DNA from: Deltaproteobacteria bacterium
GTDB lineage: Bacteria > Myxococcota_A > Polyangia > JAAYKL01
Assembly: GCA_030595125.1 (NCBI GenBank)
Contig: JAUVDV010000017.1
Coordinates: 1-64,000, forward strand
DNA: 64,000 bases
Direction of reading: 5' to 3'
In this document: one piece after another, positions 18,310 to 25,923 of the stretch
Position numbering within the stretch: position 1 is the stretch's first letter
Layout: each line of letters opens with the position of its first letter
Translations under genes and position numbers: made by a program
The notes under the pieces: generated by a model
The model's input: the letters and a program-made list of their open reading frames with translations, nothing else
Database searches by the model: none
What the model was told of the DNA's origin: nothing

Positions 18310-18327
18310 GGCGCAGCATGCTGCGCC
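18310..18327. terminator. Palindromic hairpin between convergent hflX and L-repeat gene
   Basis: GGCGCAG-CATG-CTGCGCC is a perfect 7-bp GC-rich stem with a 4-base loop, two bases after the hflX stop. The following T tract is weak (TTGAATT). Its position between converging genes suits a bidirectional terminator. Confidence 0.5.
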
Positions 18328-18354
18328 TTGAATTCGGCTGCTAATATAAACCGC

Positions 18355-19083
18355 CTACGGACAGCTGGCCGGTACCGGCGTGCATGCGTCGTCGAGGTTG
18401 CCCTCAACAGATATCATAGTGGGGGTGCTGGTGAGTTGGTCCAGCAAATCGCACACCTCGCAGTCGGGAAGAATGACGTTTTCGAAGATGAACAATTCCA
18501 CACCTACCGTGGTGAGGGCACTTAGCCCGTTCAGGTTCGTGAGGGAGGCGTTGTCACAAATTTCCAAGTTCTCACCCACCGATGTGATGCCGCTCAGACC
18601 GTCCAGGTTTGTGAGAACATAGTTTCCGAGGATGAAAAAGCACTCGCCCACTGAGGTGAGAGAGCCAAGTCCGTCCAAGTTGACTAGGGCGAAACTCGAG
18701 GAGATTTGCAAGTCTCTGCCCACCGAGGTGAGGGCGCCCAAGTCGTCCAGGTCAGTGAGAGCGTCGTTGTTGTGGATAATGAAGTGTCCGCCCACCGAGG
18801 TGAGGCAAATCAAGTCGCTCAAGTCGGTGCATGATGGGCACTCGATAATGAGTTGTCCCGAGATTGATGTGTATCCCGCGAGGGTTGCGACATCCGATTG
18901 TGTGTTGATCTTGAAACCGCCGCTGTACTCTCCCAGGGGGCAATCAGTATCGGTAACAGTATCGGTGTCGGTATCAGTATCGGTGTCGGTATCGGAGTCC
19001 CCGCCGGTGTCGTCGCTGTCGTCGTCACCACACCCACCACAAACCAGCACGGTCGCAAGCGTCATCAAAAGCAAGTATCGCAT
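18355..19083 (-). CDS. L-domain/LRR-like repeat lipoprotein (copy 1, about 4 repeats)
   Basis: ATG chosen at 19083 (MRYLLLMTLATVLVCGGC; GTG 19086 directly precedes it). Signal peptide with a CGGC lipobox, then an Asp/Thr linker, an N-terminal cap (GEYSGGFKINTQSDVATLAGYT... CPSCTDL), about four 24-residue repeats of the pattern LTNLDGLSALTSVGGxLxIxxNxA, and a C-terminal cap LPDCEVCDLLDQLT...NLDDACTPVP with four Cys. The repeats resemble bacterial receptor-L-domain/LRR beta-solenoids. Probably exported and lipid-anchored; ligand unknown. First of three paralogues in tandem on this strand; its leader is almost identical to that of the copy at 20257. Confidence 0.75.
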   Translation of the reverse strand: MRYLLLMTLATVLVCGGCGDDDSDDTGGDSDTDTDTDTDTDTVTDTDCPLGEYSGGFKINTQSDVATLAGYTSISGQLIIECPSCTDLSDLICLTSVGGHFIIHNNDALTDLDDLGALTSVGRDLQISSSFALVNLDGLGSLTSVGECFFILGNYVLTNLDGLSGITSVGENLEICDNASLTNLNGLSALTTVGVELFIFENVILPDCEVCDLLDQLTSTPTMISVEGNLDDACTPVPASCP

Positions 19084-19165
19084 CACCCCATCTTTCGTTC
19101 TGTACGTGAGAGTATTCTATCAGTGATAGCGAAAAAGATGTTTCGGAAAACGAATCGACGGCGCC
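18986..19165. repeat. 180-bp near-identical duplication, copy A
   Basis: Differs at only about two positions from 21314-21493. It covers the promoter/leader region, start codon, signal peptide, lipobox and start of the Asp/Thr linker of the L-repeat gene. Indicates a recent duplication or gene conversion. Confidence 0.9.
19117..19129. promoter_or_regulatory. 13-bp palindrome CTATCAGTGATAG (tetO-core-like), copy A
   Basis: Perfect 6-1-6 inverted repeat, 34 bp upstream of the ATG of the L-repeat gene ending at 18355. The 13 bases equal the core of the tet operator, suggesting a TetR-family site; no regulator gene is nearby. A hairpin in the leader mRNA is the alternative. Confidence 0.4.
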
Positions 19166-19212
19166 CTTACGACCCCAAATCCCTGTCCGGCCGCTGCCCT
19201 CATTCTTGGACT

Positions 19213-20193
19213 CTACGGACAATTACCCGGAACCGGTGTGCAAGTATCATCGAGGTTGTCGTAGACATCCATCGAGGTAGGTCCGCTGGTTAGCTGGTCC
19301 AGAAGATCGCACACCACGCAATCGGGAAGAAAGTCGTTGTCGGAGATCCAAAACTCATCACCCACCGAGGTGAGGACGCTCAGCCCGTCCAGGTTGGTGA
19401 GGGCGGCGTTTCCGAGGATTGACAAGTACCCTCCCACCGAGGTGAGGGCGCTCAGTCCGTCCAGGTTGGTGAGGGCGTCATTGTAGCCGATCCCCAAATC
19501 ATTCACTGAGGTGAGGGCGCTCAGCCCGTCCATGTCGGTGAGGGCTACGTTGTCTATTATCAGCAAGCACTCGCCCACCGAGGTAAGGGCGCTCAGCCCG
19601 TCCAGGTTGGCGAGGGTGTCGTTGCCCCTGATCGTCAAGTTCAAGCCCACCGAGAGGGGGTTGCTCAAGCCGGTTAAGCTGGTTAGGGCGTCGTTGTAGC
19701 CGATAAACAAGTCGCCCACTGAGGTGAGGGCGCCCAGGCCGTCCAGGTTGGTGAGGGCGTCGTTCCTGTAGATTTGCAATTCCCCACCAACCGAGGTGAG
19801 AGCGCTCAGACCGTCAAGGTCGGTGAGGGCGTCGTTCCAGCGGATATGCAAATACCAGCCTACTGAGGTAAGACAGTTCAACGCGCCCAAGTCGGTGCAC
19901 GAAGGGCATTCGATTGTCAGGTCTCCTGAAACCGAGGTGTATCCGGCAAGGGCTGCAACATCCGATTGGTATTCGATCATGAAATCGCCGATGTACTCCC
20001 CTTGAGTGCACTCGACCGGGCCGGTATCGGTGTCAGTATCGGTATCCGTGGCGGTGTCGGTATCTGTATCCGAGTCGGTATCGATGTCGGTGTCCGAATC
20101 GGCATCAGCGGTCCCTCCATCTCCGATGGATGAGCCACGCGAGCACCCGGCCACCAGCACGGTCGCCAGTGCCATCAACAGCAAGTACCTCAA
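19213..20193 (-). CDS. L-domain/LRR-like repeat lipoprotein (copy 2, about 7 repeats)
   Basis: The track ORF starts at a GTG (20253). Alignment of the leader with the two paralogues places the homologous start at TTG 20193 (RYLLLMALATVLVAGC, lipobox VAGC), behind GAAAGG; ATG 20226 is another candidate. Linker DSDTDIDTDSDTDTDT, N-terminal cap GEYIGDFMIEYQSDVAALAG with CPSCTDL, about seven 24-residue repeats (for example LTNLDGLSALTSVGGYLSIL), one of them with the variant LTGLSNPLSVG, and the four-Cys C-terminal cap LPDCVVCDLLDQLT...CTPVPGNCP. Same likely fold and location as its neighbours. The palindrome in its leader is degenerate (CTACCAGTGATCT). Confidence 0.75.
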   Translation of the reverse strand: MRYLLLMALATVLVAGCSRGSSIGDGGTADADSDTDIDTDSDTDTDTATDTDTDTDTGPVECTQGEYIGDFMIEYQSDVAALAGYTSVSGDLTIECPSCTDLGALNCLTSVGWYLHIRWNDALTDLDGLSALTSVGGELQIYRNDALTNLDGLGALTSVGDLFIGYNDALTSLTGLSNPLSVGLNLTIRGNDTLANLDGLSALTSVGECLLIIDNVALTDMDGLSALTSVNDLGIGYNDALTNLDGLSALTSVGGYLSILGNAALTNLDGLSVLTSVGDEFWISDNDFLPDCVVCDLLDQLTSGPTSMDVYDNLDDTCTPVPGNCP

Positions 20194-20256
20194 TGCCCAA
20201 GCCTTTCGTTTTGCACGTGAGAGCATTCTACCAGTGATCTCGGAAAGGCGCACGCA

Positions 20257-21411
20257 CTACGGGCAGTCGTAAGGAACCGGGGTGCAGCCGTCGTCGAGGT
20301 TGGCGGATACATAAATGGTCCCAGGCGTGGGGGTGAGCTGGTCCAGCAGATCGCACACCTCGCAGTCGGGTAGGTCGGGGTTGGATAGGATGCCAAAGTC
20401 CCCGCCCACCGAGGTGAGGGCGCTCAGCCCGTCCAGGTTGGTGAGGATGTTGTTGCCGTCGATCCACAAGTCCTCACCCACCGAGGTAATACCGCTCAAC
20501 CCGTCCAGGCTGGTGAGGGTGTAGTTGCAGGTGATGTCCAAGGCCCAACCCACCGAAGTCAGGGCGCTCAGGCCGTTCAGGTTGGTGAGGGCGTCGTTGA
20601 ATTCGATGGTCAAGTCCTCACCCGCCGAAGTGATGTTGCTCAGGCCGTACAGGCTGGTGAGGGAGTCGTTGCTGCCGATGTACAACCACCCAACCACCGA
20701 AGTCAGGGCGCTCAGGCCGTCCAGGCTGGTGAGGGCGTAGTTGTAGGCGATCCCCAAGCCCCCGCCCACCGAAGTGATGTTGCTCAGGTCGTTCAGGTTG
20801 GTGAGGACGGCGTTGGAGGTGATCCACAAGTCCCCGCCCACCGAAGTGATGTTGCTCAGGCCGTTCAGGTTGGTGAGGGCGTCGTTGCTGCGGATTTTCA
20901 AGTACCCACCTAGCGGAGTCAGGGCGCTCAGCCCGTCCAGGTTGGTGAGGGCGTCGTTGTCGTAGATGCTCAGGTTCCCACCCAGCGAAGTCAGGGCGCT
21001 CAGGCCGTCCAGGCTGGTGAGGGCGTGGTTGTCCCAGATGGTCAAGGACCCATCCACCGAAGTCAGGGCGCTCAGGCCGTCCAGGCCTTTCAGGTTGAGG
21101 TGGTAGATGTCCAAGTCCCCGCCCACCGAAGTGAGGCAGCTCAGTCCGTCCAAGTCGGTGCACGAAGGGCATATGATACGAAGATTTCCCAAAATCGACG
21201 TGTATCCCGCGAGGGTTGCCACGTCCGATTGCGTTTCGATAGTAAACTCGCCGGTGTACTCTCCCAGGTTGCACTCGACCGGGCCGGTATCAGTATCGGT
21301 GTCGGTATCGGTATCGGTATCGGAGTCCCCGCCGGTATCGTCGCTGTCGTCGTCACCACACCCACCACAAACCAGCACGGTCGCAAGCGTCATCAAAAGC
21401 AAGTATCGCAT
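20257..21411 (-). CDS. L-domain/LRR-like repeat lipoprotein (copy 3, about 10 repeats)
   Basis: Largest paralogue (384 residues from ATG 21411; GTG 21414 directly precedes it). The signal peptide and lipobox (VLVCGGC) are identical to those of the copy at 18355. Asp/Thr linker, N-terminal cap with CPSCTDLDGLSCL, then ten 24-residue repeats with DNA periodicity of 72 bp, and the C-terminal cap LPDCEVCDLLDQLTPTPGTI with CTPVPYDCP. The stop is separated from the start region of copy 2 by only a short leader, so the three genes form a tandem array, each with its own leader. Repeat copy number differs among paralogues (4, 7, 10), as expected from slippage or unequal recombination. Confidence 0.78.
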   Translation of the reverse strand: MRYLLLMTLATVLVCGGCGDDDSDDTGGDSDTDTDTDTDTDTGPVECNLGEYTGEFTIETQSDVATLAGYTSILGNLRIICPSCTDLDGLSCLTSVGGDLDIYHLNLKGLDGLSALTSVDGSLTIWDNHALTSLDGLSALTSLGGNLSIYDNDALTNLDGLSALTPLGGYLKIRSNDALTNLNGLSNITSVGGDLWITSNAVLTNLNDLSNITSVGGGLGIAYNYALTSLDGLSALTSVVGWLYIGSNDSLTSLYGLSNITSAGEDLTIEFNDALTNLNGLSALTSVGWALDITCNYTLTSLDGLSGITSVGEDLWIDGNNILTNLDGLSALTSVGGDFGILSNPDLPDCEVCDLLDQLTPTPGTIYVSANLDDGCTPVPYDCP

Positions 21412-21493
21412 CACCCCATCTTTCGTTTTGTACGTGAGAGTATTCTATCAGTGATAGCGAAAAAGATGTTTCGGAAAACGAATCGACGGCGCC
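21314..21493. repeat. 180-bp near-identical duplication, copy B
   Basis: Partner of 18986-19165. It ends one base before the stop codon of the beta-helix gene upstream, so the duplicated unit begins right at a gene boundary. Confidence 0.9.
21445..21457. promoter_or_regulatory. 13-bp palindrome CTATCAGTGATAG (tetO-core-like), copy B
   Basis: Same perfect palindrome as at 19117-19129, 34 bp upstream of the ATG of the ten-repeat lipoprotein. It has been preserved in both near-identical leaders, but because the duplication looks recent this is not independent evidence for selection. Confidence 0.4.
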
Positions 21494-21494
21494 T

Positions 21495-23342
21495 TTACGG
21501 CTGGCAGTCGTACGCGCCCATGTCCACGTCGACGCCCGGCAGCCCGACGCCGACGATATCATCCCACGGGATGCCATCAGCGTCATACGCGGCCGACAGC
21601 GTATCGTCCGAGACGTCGATACATGGAGAGGAAATCTCAATGTGGTAGTCGCCGATCACCCACTGGTCGTCAGTGGGATCGAAAATCGTTCCAAGATCGT
21701 CCCAGTGTCCCGGGCTCACGAAAACCGGATCCAGATCGATAATGAACGACCCCGGGTAGCCGCCCATCACGTCGCAGTAGCTCACCGTGGTGCTGCTGCC
21801 CGGCTCGTCCACGATCTCCGTGGCGCCGTTGTCCCACGCAATGCAATTGACCACCTCGGTCTCGGAGAGTTCCGCGTTGAAGATGGCGCCACCGGAATCG
21901 TCTGCCAGATTGCCGTTGATGACCGTGTTGACGATATTCGGATCTCCGCGCGTGCCGTTGTAAAACCCGCCGCCTCGCGTTGCCCGGTTTCCGTTGACGC
22001 GGGTGTTCACTATCCTCGGAAAATCCATCTCGATGGCAAACCCTCCGCCGTTGCCCTGCGCCGTGTTGCCCGCCACCAGGCAGGACGCGAAGGTTCCCTC
22101 GGACCACTCCAGGTGAACGCCGCCTCCGTTGCCGTCCGCAGTGTTGTACAAGATCTGCATCTGCTCAAAGACAGTTTCGTTGTCGTTACTCGCCACGCCC
22201 CCACCGTCGCCACCGGCCTGGTTATTAATGACAATGGACTGCTCGGCGAAGGTCTGCCCGCGAAAGCCGGCCAGGCCGCCACCGTCCATGTAGGCCGTGT
22301 TATTGGAGATGAGCGTTGTGTCCATGGCTGCAGAGCAGTTTCTGTTGTAGATGCCGCCGCCGTTCTGCCAGGCCACGTTGTCCTCGATGGTCAGGTTCCT
22401 CAACGTCGGATTGCAGGATCCGAACTGGGAGTCCAGGTAGATGCCGCCGCCGTTCTGCGTCGCAATGTTGTTCGTGATGACCAGGGCATCCAGCAGGGCG
22501 AGCCCGTTGAGGACGAACAGCGCACCGCCGTTCTGCGCGTGGTTGTCCGTGAAACTGCAATCCTGAATCGTGGGGGTGCTGTCCCACGCGAACACGCCGC
22601 CCCCGTCCACGGCGCGATTGTGCTGGAAAACACAATTTCGAAGATCGGTGGACGCGGCGTTCAGGTATGCGCCGCCACCTCGATGATGCGGGGATGGTCC
22701 CAGAGCCTCTCCTCCGGTGACGGTGAACCCGTCAAGGCCCGCGTTCTGCGCTCCGGATACCACATGATAGACTGCCGCCGAACCACCATCCTGTCGCCCG
22801 TCGAGAATGGTTTCGTTGCCGACGATATCGCGCTCTTCCTTCAGATGTTCCATCCCGGCGAAACCGCCGAATACGTGAACGTTCCCGCGCAGCTTGATGG
22901 TATCCGAAACGTCCGACACATAGGGTCGATAGGTTCCCCTGGCAACCCACACCTCGCAGTAGTTGAGCAACTGAGCCGCCGCGTAGGCGGAGTCGATGCC
23001 GTCCTGCACGTTGTCGAACGCCCCCAGCCAGGTTTCGCCGCATAAAATGGTGTTGGAGTTGAGGTTTACGTATCGAATGCAGCGACCATCGTCGTCGACG
23101 AAATTGTCCACGCACGAATCCGACTCGGTGTCGGAATCACTGTCGTCTCCCGGCGTTTCAGTGTCGGACTCCGTATCTGCACCTGCATCGAATTCATAAA
23201 AAGGGTAGAGCTTATCCCTGTCGCCGCATGCCACCGAGGCGTAAAGGGCGGTGATTAAAACCACATACCGTCCAATTTGAGGTACCTTGACAGGCAATAT
23301 TAGATCTTTCGGCTTCAATCTTGTGGGGATAAAATATCCCAA
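21495..23342 (-). CDS. Right-handed beta-helix lipoprotein
   Basis: 615 residues in the track, starting at a TTG; the true start may be a TTG nearer the hydrophobic segment (VVLITALYASVAC, lipobox SVAC), for example at 23297. An acidic DTESDTETPGDDSDSDTESD linker follows. The body is a polymorphic-outer-membrane/pectate-lyase-like parallel beta-helix: repeated NNxAxxxGGGVxx turns such as HNRAVDGGGVF, NNIATQNGGGIYL, NTADGNGGGVHL and NTAQGNGGGFAI, each about 22-25 residues. The early part IDSAYAAAQLLNYCEVWVARGTY resembles DUF1565/chlamydial-Pmp-type repeats. No catalytic residues are recognised. Likely a surface structural or adhesive protein; part of the surface island with the three L-repeat lipoproteins. 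Confidence 0.8.
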   Translation of the reverse strand: MGYFIPTRLKPKDLILPVKVPQIGRYVVLITALYASVACGDRDKLYPFYEFDAGADTESDTETPGDDSDSDTESDSCVDNFVDDDGRCIRYVNLNSNTILCGETWLGAFDNVQDGIDSAYAAAQLLNYCEVWVARGTYRPYVSDVSDTIKLRGNVHVFGGFAGMEHLKEERDIVGNETILDGRQDGGSAAVYHVVSGAQNAGLDGFTVTGGEALGPSPHHRGGGAYLNAASTDLRNCVFQHNRAVDGGGVFAWDSTPTIQDCSFTDNHAQNGGALFVLNGLALLDALVITNNIATQNGGGIYLDSQFGSCNPTLRNLTIEDNVAWQNGGGIYNRNCSAAMDTTLISNNTAYMDGGGLAGFRGQTFAEQSIVINNQAGGDGGGVASNDNETVFEQMQILYNTADGNGGGVHLEWSEGTFASCLVAGNTAQGNGGGFAIEMDFPRIVNTRVNGNRATRGGGFYNGTRGDPNIVNTVINGNLADDSGGAIFNAELSETEVVNCIAWDNGATEIVDEPGSSTTVSYCDVMGGYPGSFIIDLDPVFVSPGHWDDLGTIFDPTDDQWVIGDYHIEISSPCIDVSDDTLSAAYDADGIPWDDIVGVGLPGVDVDMGAYDCQP

Positions 23343-23524
23343 TCAGAAAGTAGCAACTAATGTGCCATTGGCAAATACTGTTTGACGCGGTCCTTCAGGG
23401 CGGTCCCTATTTCCGTTATTGATGACGCTGCTGCATTGAGTGGATATGGAAACCTCTTGACTTGGATGCCGCCCCTTTAGTACCAATTTCATCTCGTCAA
23501 ATAAAATTAGCTTGTCGCCTCGAA

Positions 23525-23558
23525 AATAAGAAATTCAAATGAATAAGAAATTCAAATG
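23525..23558 (+). repeat. Perfect 17-bp tandem duplication in a leader
   Basis: AATAAGAAATTCAAATG occurs twice head to tail (23525-23541, 23542-23558), ending just before the AAGGAG site of the IPT lipoprotein gene. It sits in the AT-rich end of a 227-bp gap (23343-23569) with no gene. Confidence 0.85.
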
Positions 23559-23569
23559 AAGGAGACGTC

Positions 23570-23956
23570 ATGAAAAAATCAATTCCGATAATCGCCCTGG
23601 CAGTAGTGGCCTGCCTGGCTCTCGGATGTGAAGAAGGATTCACGATAAAGAAGATCTCGCCCCCCATCGGGGTTATCGGGGGTGGAGAGCCGATAGATAT
23701 CCTGGGTTCCGGTTTCAACGCGAACATGGGCATTACAGTGTACTTCGGCAACTCCAAGGTGGACAATGTGGTCATTCGCAGCTCGAAAAAGATGACCATC
23801 TCGTCTCCCGGTTCCAACGGGCCGGGTCCGGTGAACGTGAGGATTGCCACCGACGACGGCAAGGAATTTCTTCTCAAGGATGCGTTCACCTACGTGGTCA
23901 CATCCAACATGGACATCCGCGATATCGGCATGCGCAAGAGCCTGAGAGAAAAATAG
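23570..23956 (+). CDS. IPT/TIG-domain lipoprotein
   Basis: 128 residues: signal peptide MKKSIPIIALAVVACLALGC with lipobox ALGC, then one IPT/TIG immunoglobulin-like domain (ISPPIGVIGGGEPIDILGSGFNAN..., quoted in part; VYFGNSKVDNVVIRSSKKMTI; VNVRIATDDGKEFLLKDAFTY). The GGxxxxIxGxGF and final AFTY are hallmarks of the domain. Strong ribosome-binding site AAGGAGACGTC before the ATG. Probably an exported binding or structural module. Converges on the CAP-domain gene 3 bp away. Confidence 0.82.
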   Translation: MKKSIPIIALAVVACLALGCEEGFTIKKISPPIGVIGGGEPIDILGSGFNANMGITVYFGNSKVDNVVIRSSKKMTISSPGSNGPGPVNVRIATDDGKEFLLKDAFTYVVTSNMDIRDIGMRKSLREK

Positions 23957-23959
23957 TCC

Positions 23960-24919
23960 TTACCTGCTCGAAACACCCAAGACTGCCCGAACACATATGA
24001 TGCTGGCTCCCATTTGCGGGTGCTCACCCTGAGTCACCGCGACTCCTATGTGGGTATAGTCGGTGCCCTGGATTTTTTTGTTATCTTGCAGCGCTTTTTT
24101 CAATGACGCCATGTCGCCGGCAAGGAAGCCGATGAAAGTAGTGCTCGACACAGGAGATCCGTTCAGGTCGAGAGCGGGCAACGAGCCTTCATTGAAGCAT
24201 GTTCCAAGAGCTTCTTTCGCCCTCTTGTCCAGCCATTTGAGCCGCTTGAGCCGCTTGCGCTTCTTTCCCGCGCGGGCATCGTTGAGCATTTCGACAAACT
24301 GCTTCGCTGCCGTCCTGGGTTTTATCTTTTTGGGGCGCGTTGCGAACAGTTGCGTTACCAGGATCATATCCTGGCCGTCCTTTTGTGTCTCGGCGATGCC
24401 GACCCCTACTTCCAGGACATCGGGATCGAGGATGTTGGCGCGGTGTCCCGGGGAATTCATCAATCCCTCGTGAGCCTGTACATCGTCTGCGGCGAAAGCG
24501 AGATTTTCGGTGAGGTGGACGAATGCGATTCCTGCGGCCCTGACGCGATCGCCCATTGAGCCCGAGATCTCGGATTCGTGAGCAACCTTCCCCGTGCGCG
24601 CCATTTCCTGACAGTACTTGCGGGCCACTTCGTTGAGTTCGGAGGATCTCTTGACGGTCGGAAGACCGTGGTTCTTTCGAGCGCGGTTGAGCGCAACGAA
24701 GAGCAAACGTTCGATCTCCCTGGTGGCCTTGTTGCTCGGGGTCGCCTCCCCGCTCGAAGTCCCGTCGCTCCCCGCGTGAGAGTCCGATGGTGATGTTAAC
24801 GCTTGCCCATGATCCTGTGCAGTAGAGTTTGCAGTTGTGTCACCTTCGCCGTGAGAGGATCCGCAGGCGGTGATCAGCACGAGCACGGGGAAAAAGACGC
24901 TCTTCAACCTCTGACGCAA
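23960..24919 (-). CDS. CAP/SCP-domain lipoprotein
   Basis: 319 residues from TTG 24919, which lies 6 bases behind GAGGG and inside the end of the GGDEF gene (16-bp overlap). Signal peptide MRQRLKSVFFPVLVLITACGS with lipobox ITAC, a Ser/Thr/Gly-rich linker, then a CAP (SCP/PR1) domain: LFVALNRARKNHGLPTVKRS, AHESEISGSMGDRV, ENLAFAADDVQ and MNSPGHRANILDPDVLEVGVGI, which carry the usual His/Glu cavity residues. The C-terminal ~130 residues have no recognised family. CAP proteins of bacteria are exported, but their activity is mostly unknown. Confidence 0.88.
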   Translation of the reverse strand: MRQRLKSVFFPVLVLITACGSSHGEGDTTANSTAQDHGQALTSPSDSHAGSDGTSSGEATPSNKATREIERLLFVALNRARKNHGLPTVKRSSELNEVARKYCQEMARTGKVAHESEISGSMGDRVRAAGIAFVHLTENLAFAADDVQAHEGLMNSPGHRANILDPDVLEVGVGIAETQKDGQDMILVTQLFATRPKKIKPRTAAKQFVEMLNDARAGKKRKRLKRLKWLDKRAKEALGTCFNEGSLPALDLNGSPVSSTTFIGFLAGDMASLKKALQDNKKIQGTDYTHIGVAVTQGEHPQMGASIICVRAVLGVSSR

Positions 24920-25797
24920 TTGCGTCCCTCGGCCTTGGCCAGATAGAGTTTTTCATCAACCCGGCGAACGAACTCGTTTTCAGTAATGTCTTCAGTGGTT
25001 ACGGTTGCCACACCGATGCTGACGGTGATGGGAATCTCTTCGCCCTCAAAAACGAATGTGTACGATGCGACCCGTTTGCGCAATTGCTCGGCGAGTTCCA
25101 TTGCGCCGTCATTGGGTGTCTCGGGCAGCAAGATTACGAACTCCTCGCCACCGTATCGTGCAAATATTTCCTCTCGCCGTGCGCGCGTGGAGATAAGTCT
25201 TCCGAGGGCCTGGAGAACATGATCTCCGGCGAGATGCCCGCTGGTATCGTTCACTCGCTTGAAATGATCGATGTCGAACATGAGTATGGAAAGCGGTCTC
25301 CCGTACCTTTGCGCCCTGGACAGCTCCCTCTCGAGCGACTCGAGAAAGTACCGTTTGTTGAATGCCTGGGTGAGACCATCGATGATGGTCATCTTGTAAA
25401 TCTCCTCGTGGTAGGCGGTCTCTACATCGCTGCCCACGAGGTACTTGAAAATGGTGTCGCCGATCTTGACCTGATCGCCGTTGCTGAGGACCTCCGCGAT
25501 GATCTGTTGTTCGTTGACGTAGCTTCCGTTGGTGCTCTCGAGATCCGTTATCAGCCGGCGCCCTCGCTCGCTGCTCAATTTTGCGTGACGGCGTGACACG
25601 GAGTCGCTGCCGACAACGATATCGCTTGAGGGATCGCGCCCGAGTGTGATGACCCTTCCCGTGAGCAAGTATTTTCGCCCCATGTTGGGTCCGGGTGGGT
25701 AGATTTGCACCAGCACATCCTGCTCGGACTCGGCTGGTTTGATGGCTACGGCATCAGTGACGCGGGTCTTTTCTGAAGTATCGTCGAAATCATTCAT
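24904..25797 (-). CDS. FHA-GGDEF diguanylate cyclase
   Basis: 297 residues. N-terminal FHA domain (about 45-120: GRDPSSDIVVGSDSVSRRHAKL, TDLESTNGSYVNEQQI; quoted in part) that would read phospho-threonine signals, then a GGDEF domain (about 135-295) with DGLTQAFNKRYF, FDIDHFKRVNDTSGHLAGD and the active-site loop RYGGEEF. Predicted to make cyclic di-GMP in the cytosol. An RxxD inhibitory site is not seen at the usual place. The combination FHA-GGDEF links kinase signalling and c-di-GMP; the Ser/Thr kinases at 32-37 kb and PilZ protein at 3 kb could belong to the same network, which is inference. Confidence 0.94.
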   Translation of the reverse strand: MNDFDDTSEKTRVTDAVAIKPAESEQDVLVQIYPPGPNMGRKYLLTGRVITLGRDPSSDIVVGSDSVSRRHAKLSSERGRRLITDLESTNGSYVNEQQIIAEVLSNGDQVKIGDTIFKYLVGSDVETAYHEEIYKMTIIDGLTQAFNKRYFLESLERELSRAQRYGRPLSILMFDIDHFKRVNDTSGHLAGDHVLQALGRLISTRARREEIFARYGGEEFVILLPETPNDGAMELAEQLRKRVASYTFVFEGEEIPITVSIGVATVTTEDITENEFVRRVDEKLYLAKAEGRNCVRG

Positions 25798-25923
25798 CTA
25801 CAGAACCTTACGGAACTTCATTTTGGAATCTCGATGCCTATTCGCCTTATATGAAAAATGATAAATAACATACTTCATGGCAAAACGCACTGCACATCGA
25901 TTGATGTCCATGGGGCCGAAATC

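Noticed and set aside
20257-21411. Possible CRISPR-like regular repeats (72-bp period)
   Set aside because: The repeats are in-frame coding units without unique spacers; they encode the 24-residue protein repeats.
21642-23045. 467-codon forward ORF opposite the beta-helix gene
   Set aside because: Mirror of the repetitive beta-helix coding sequence; Val/Arg/His-rich without motifs.
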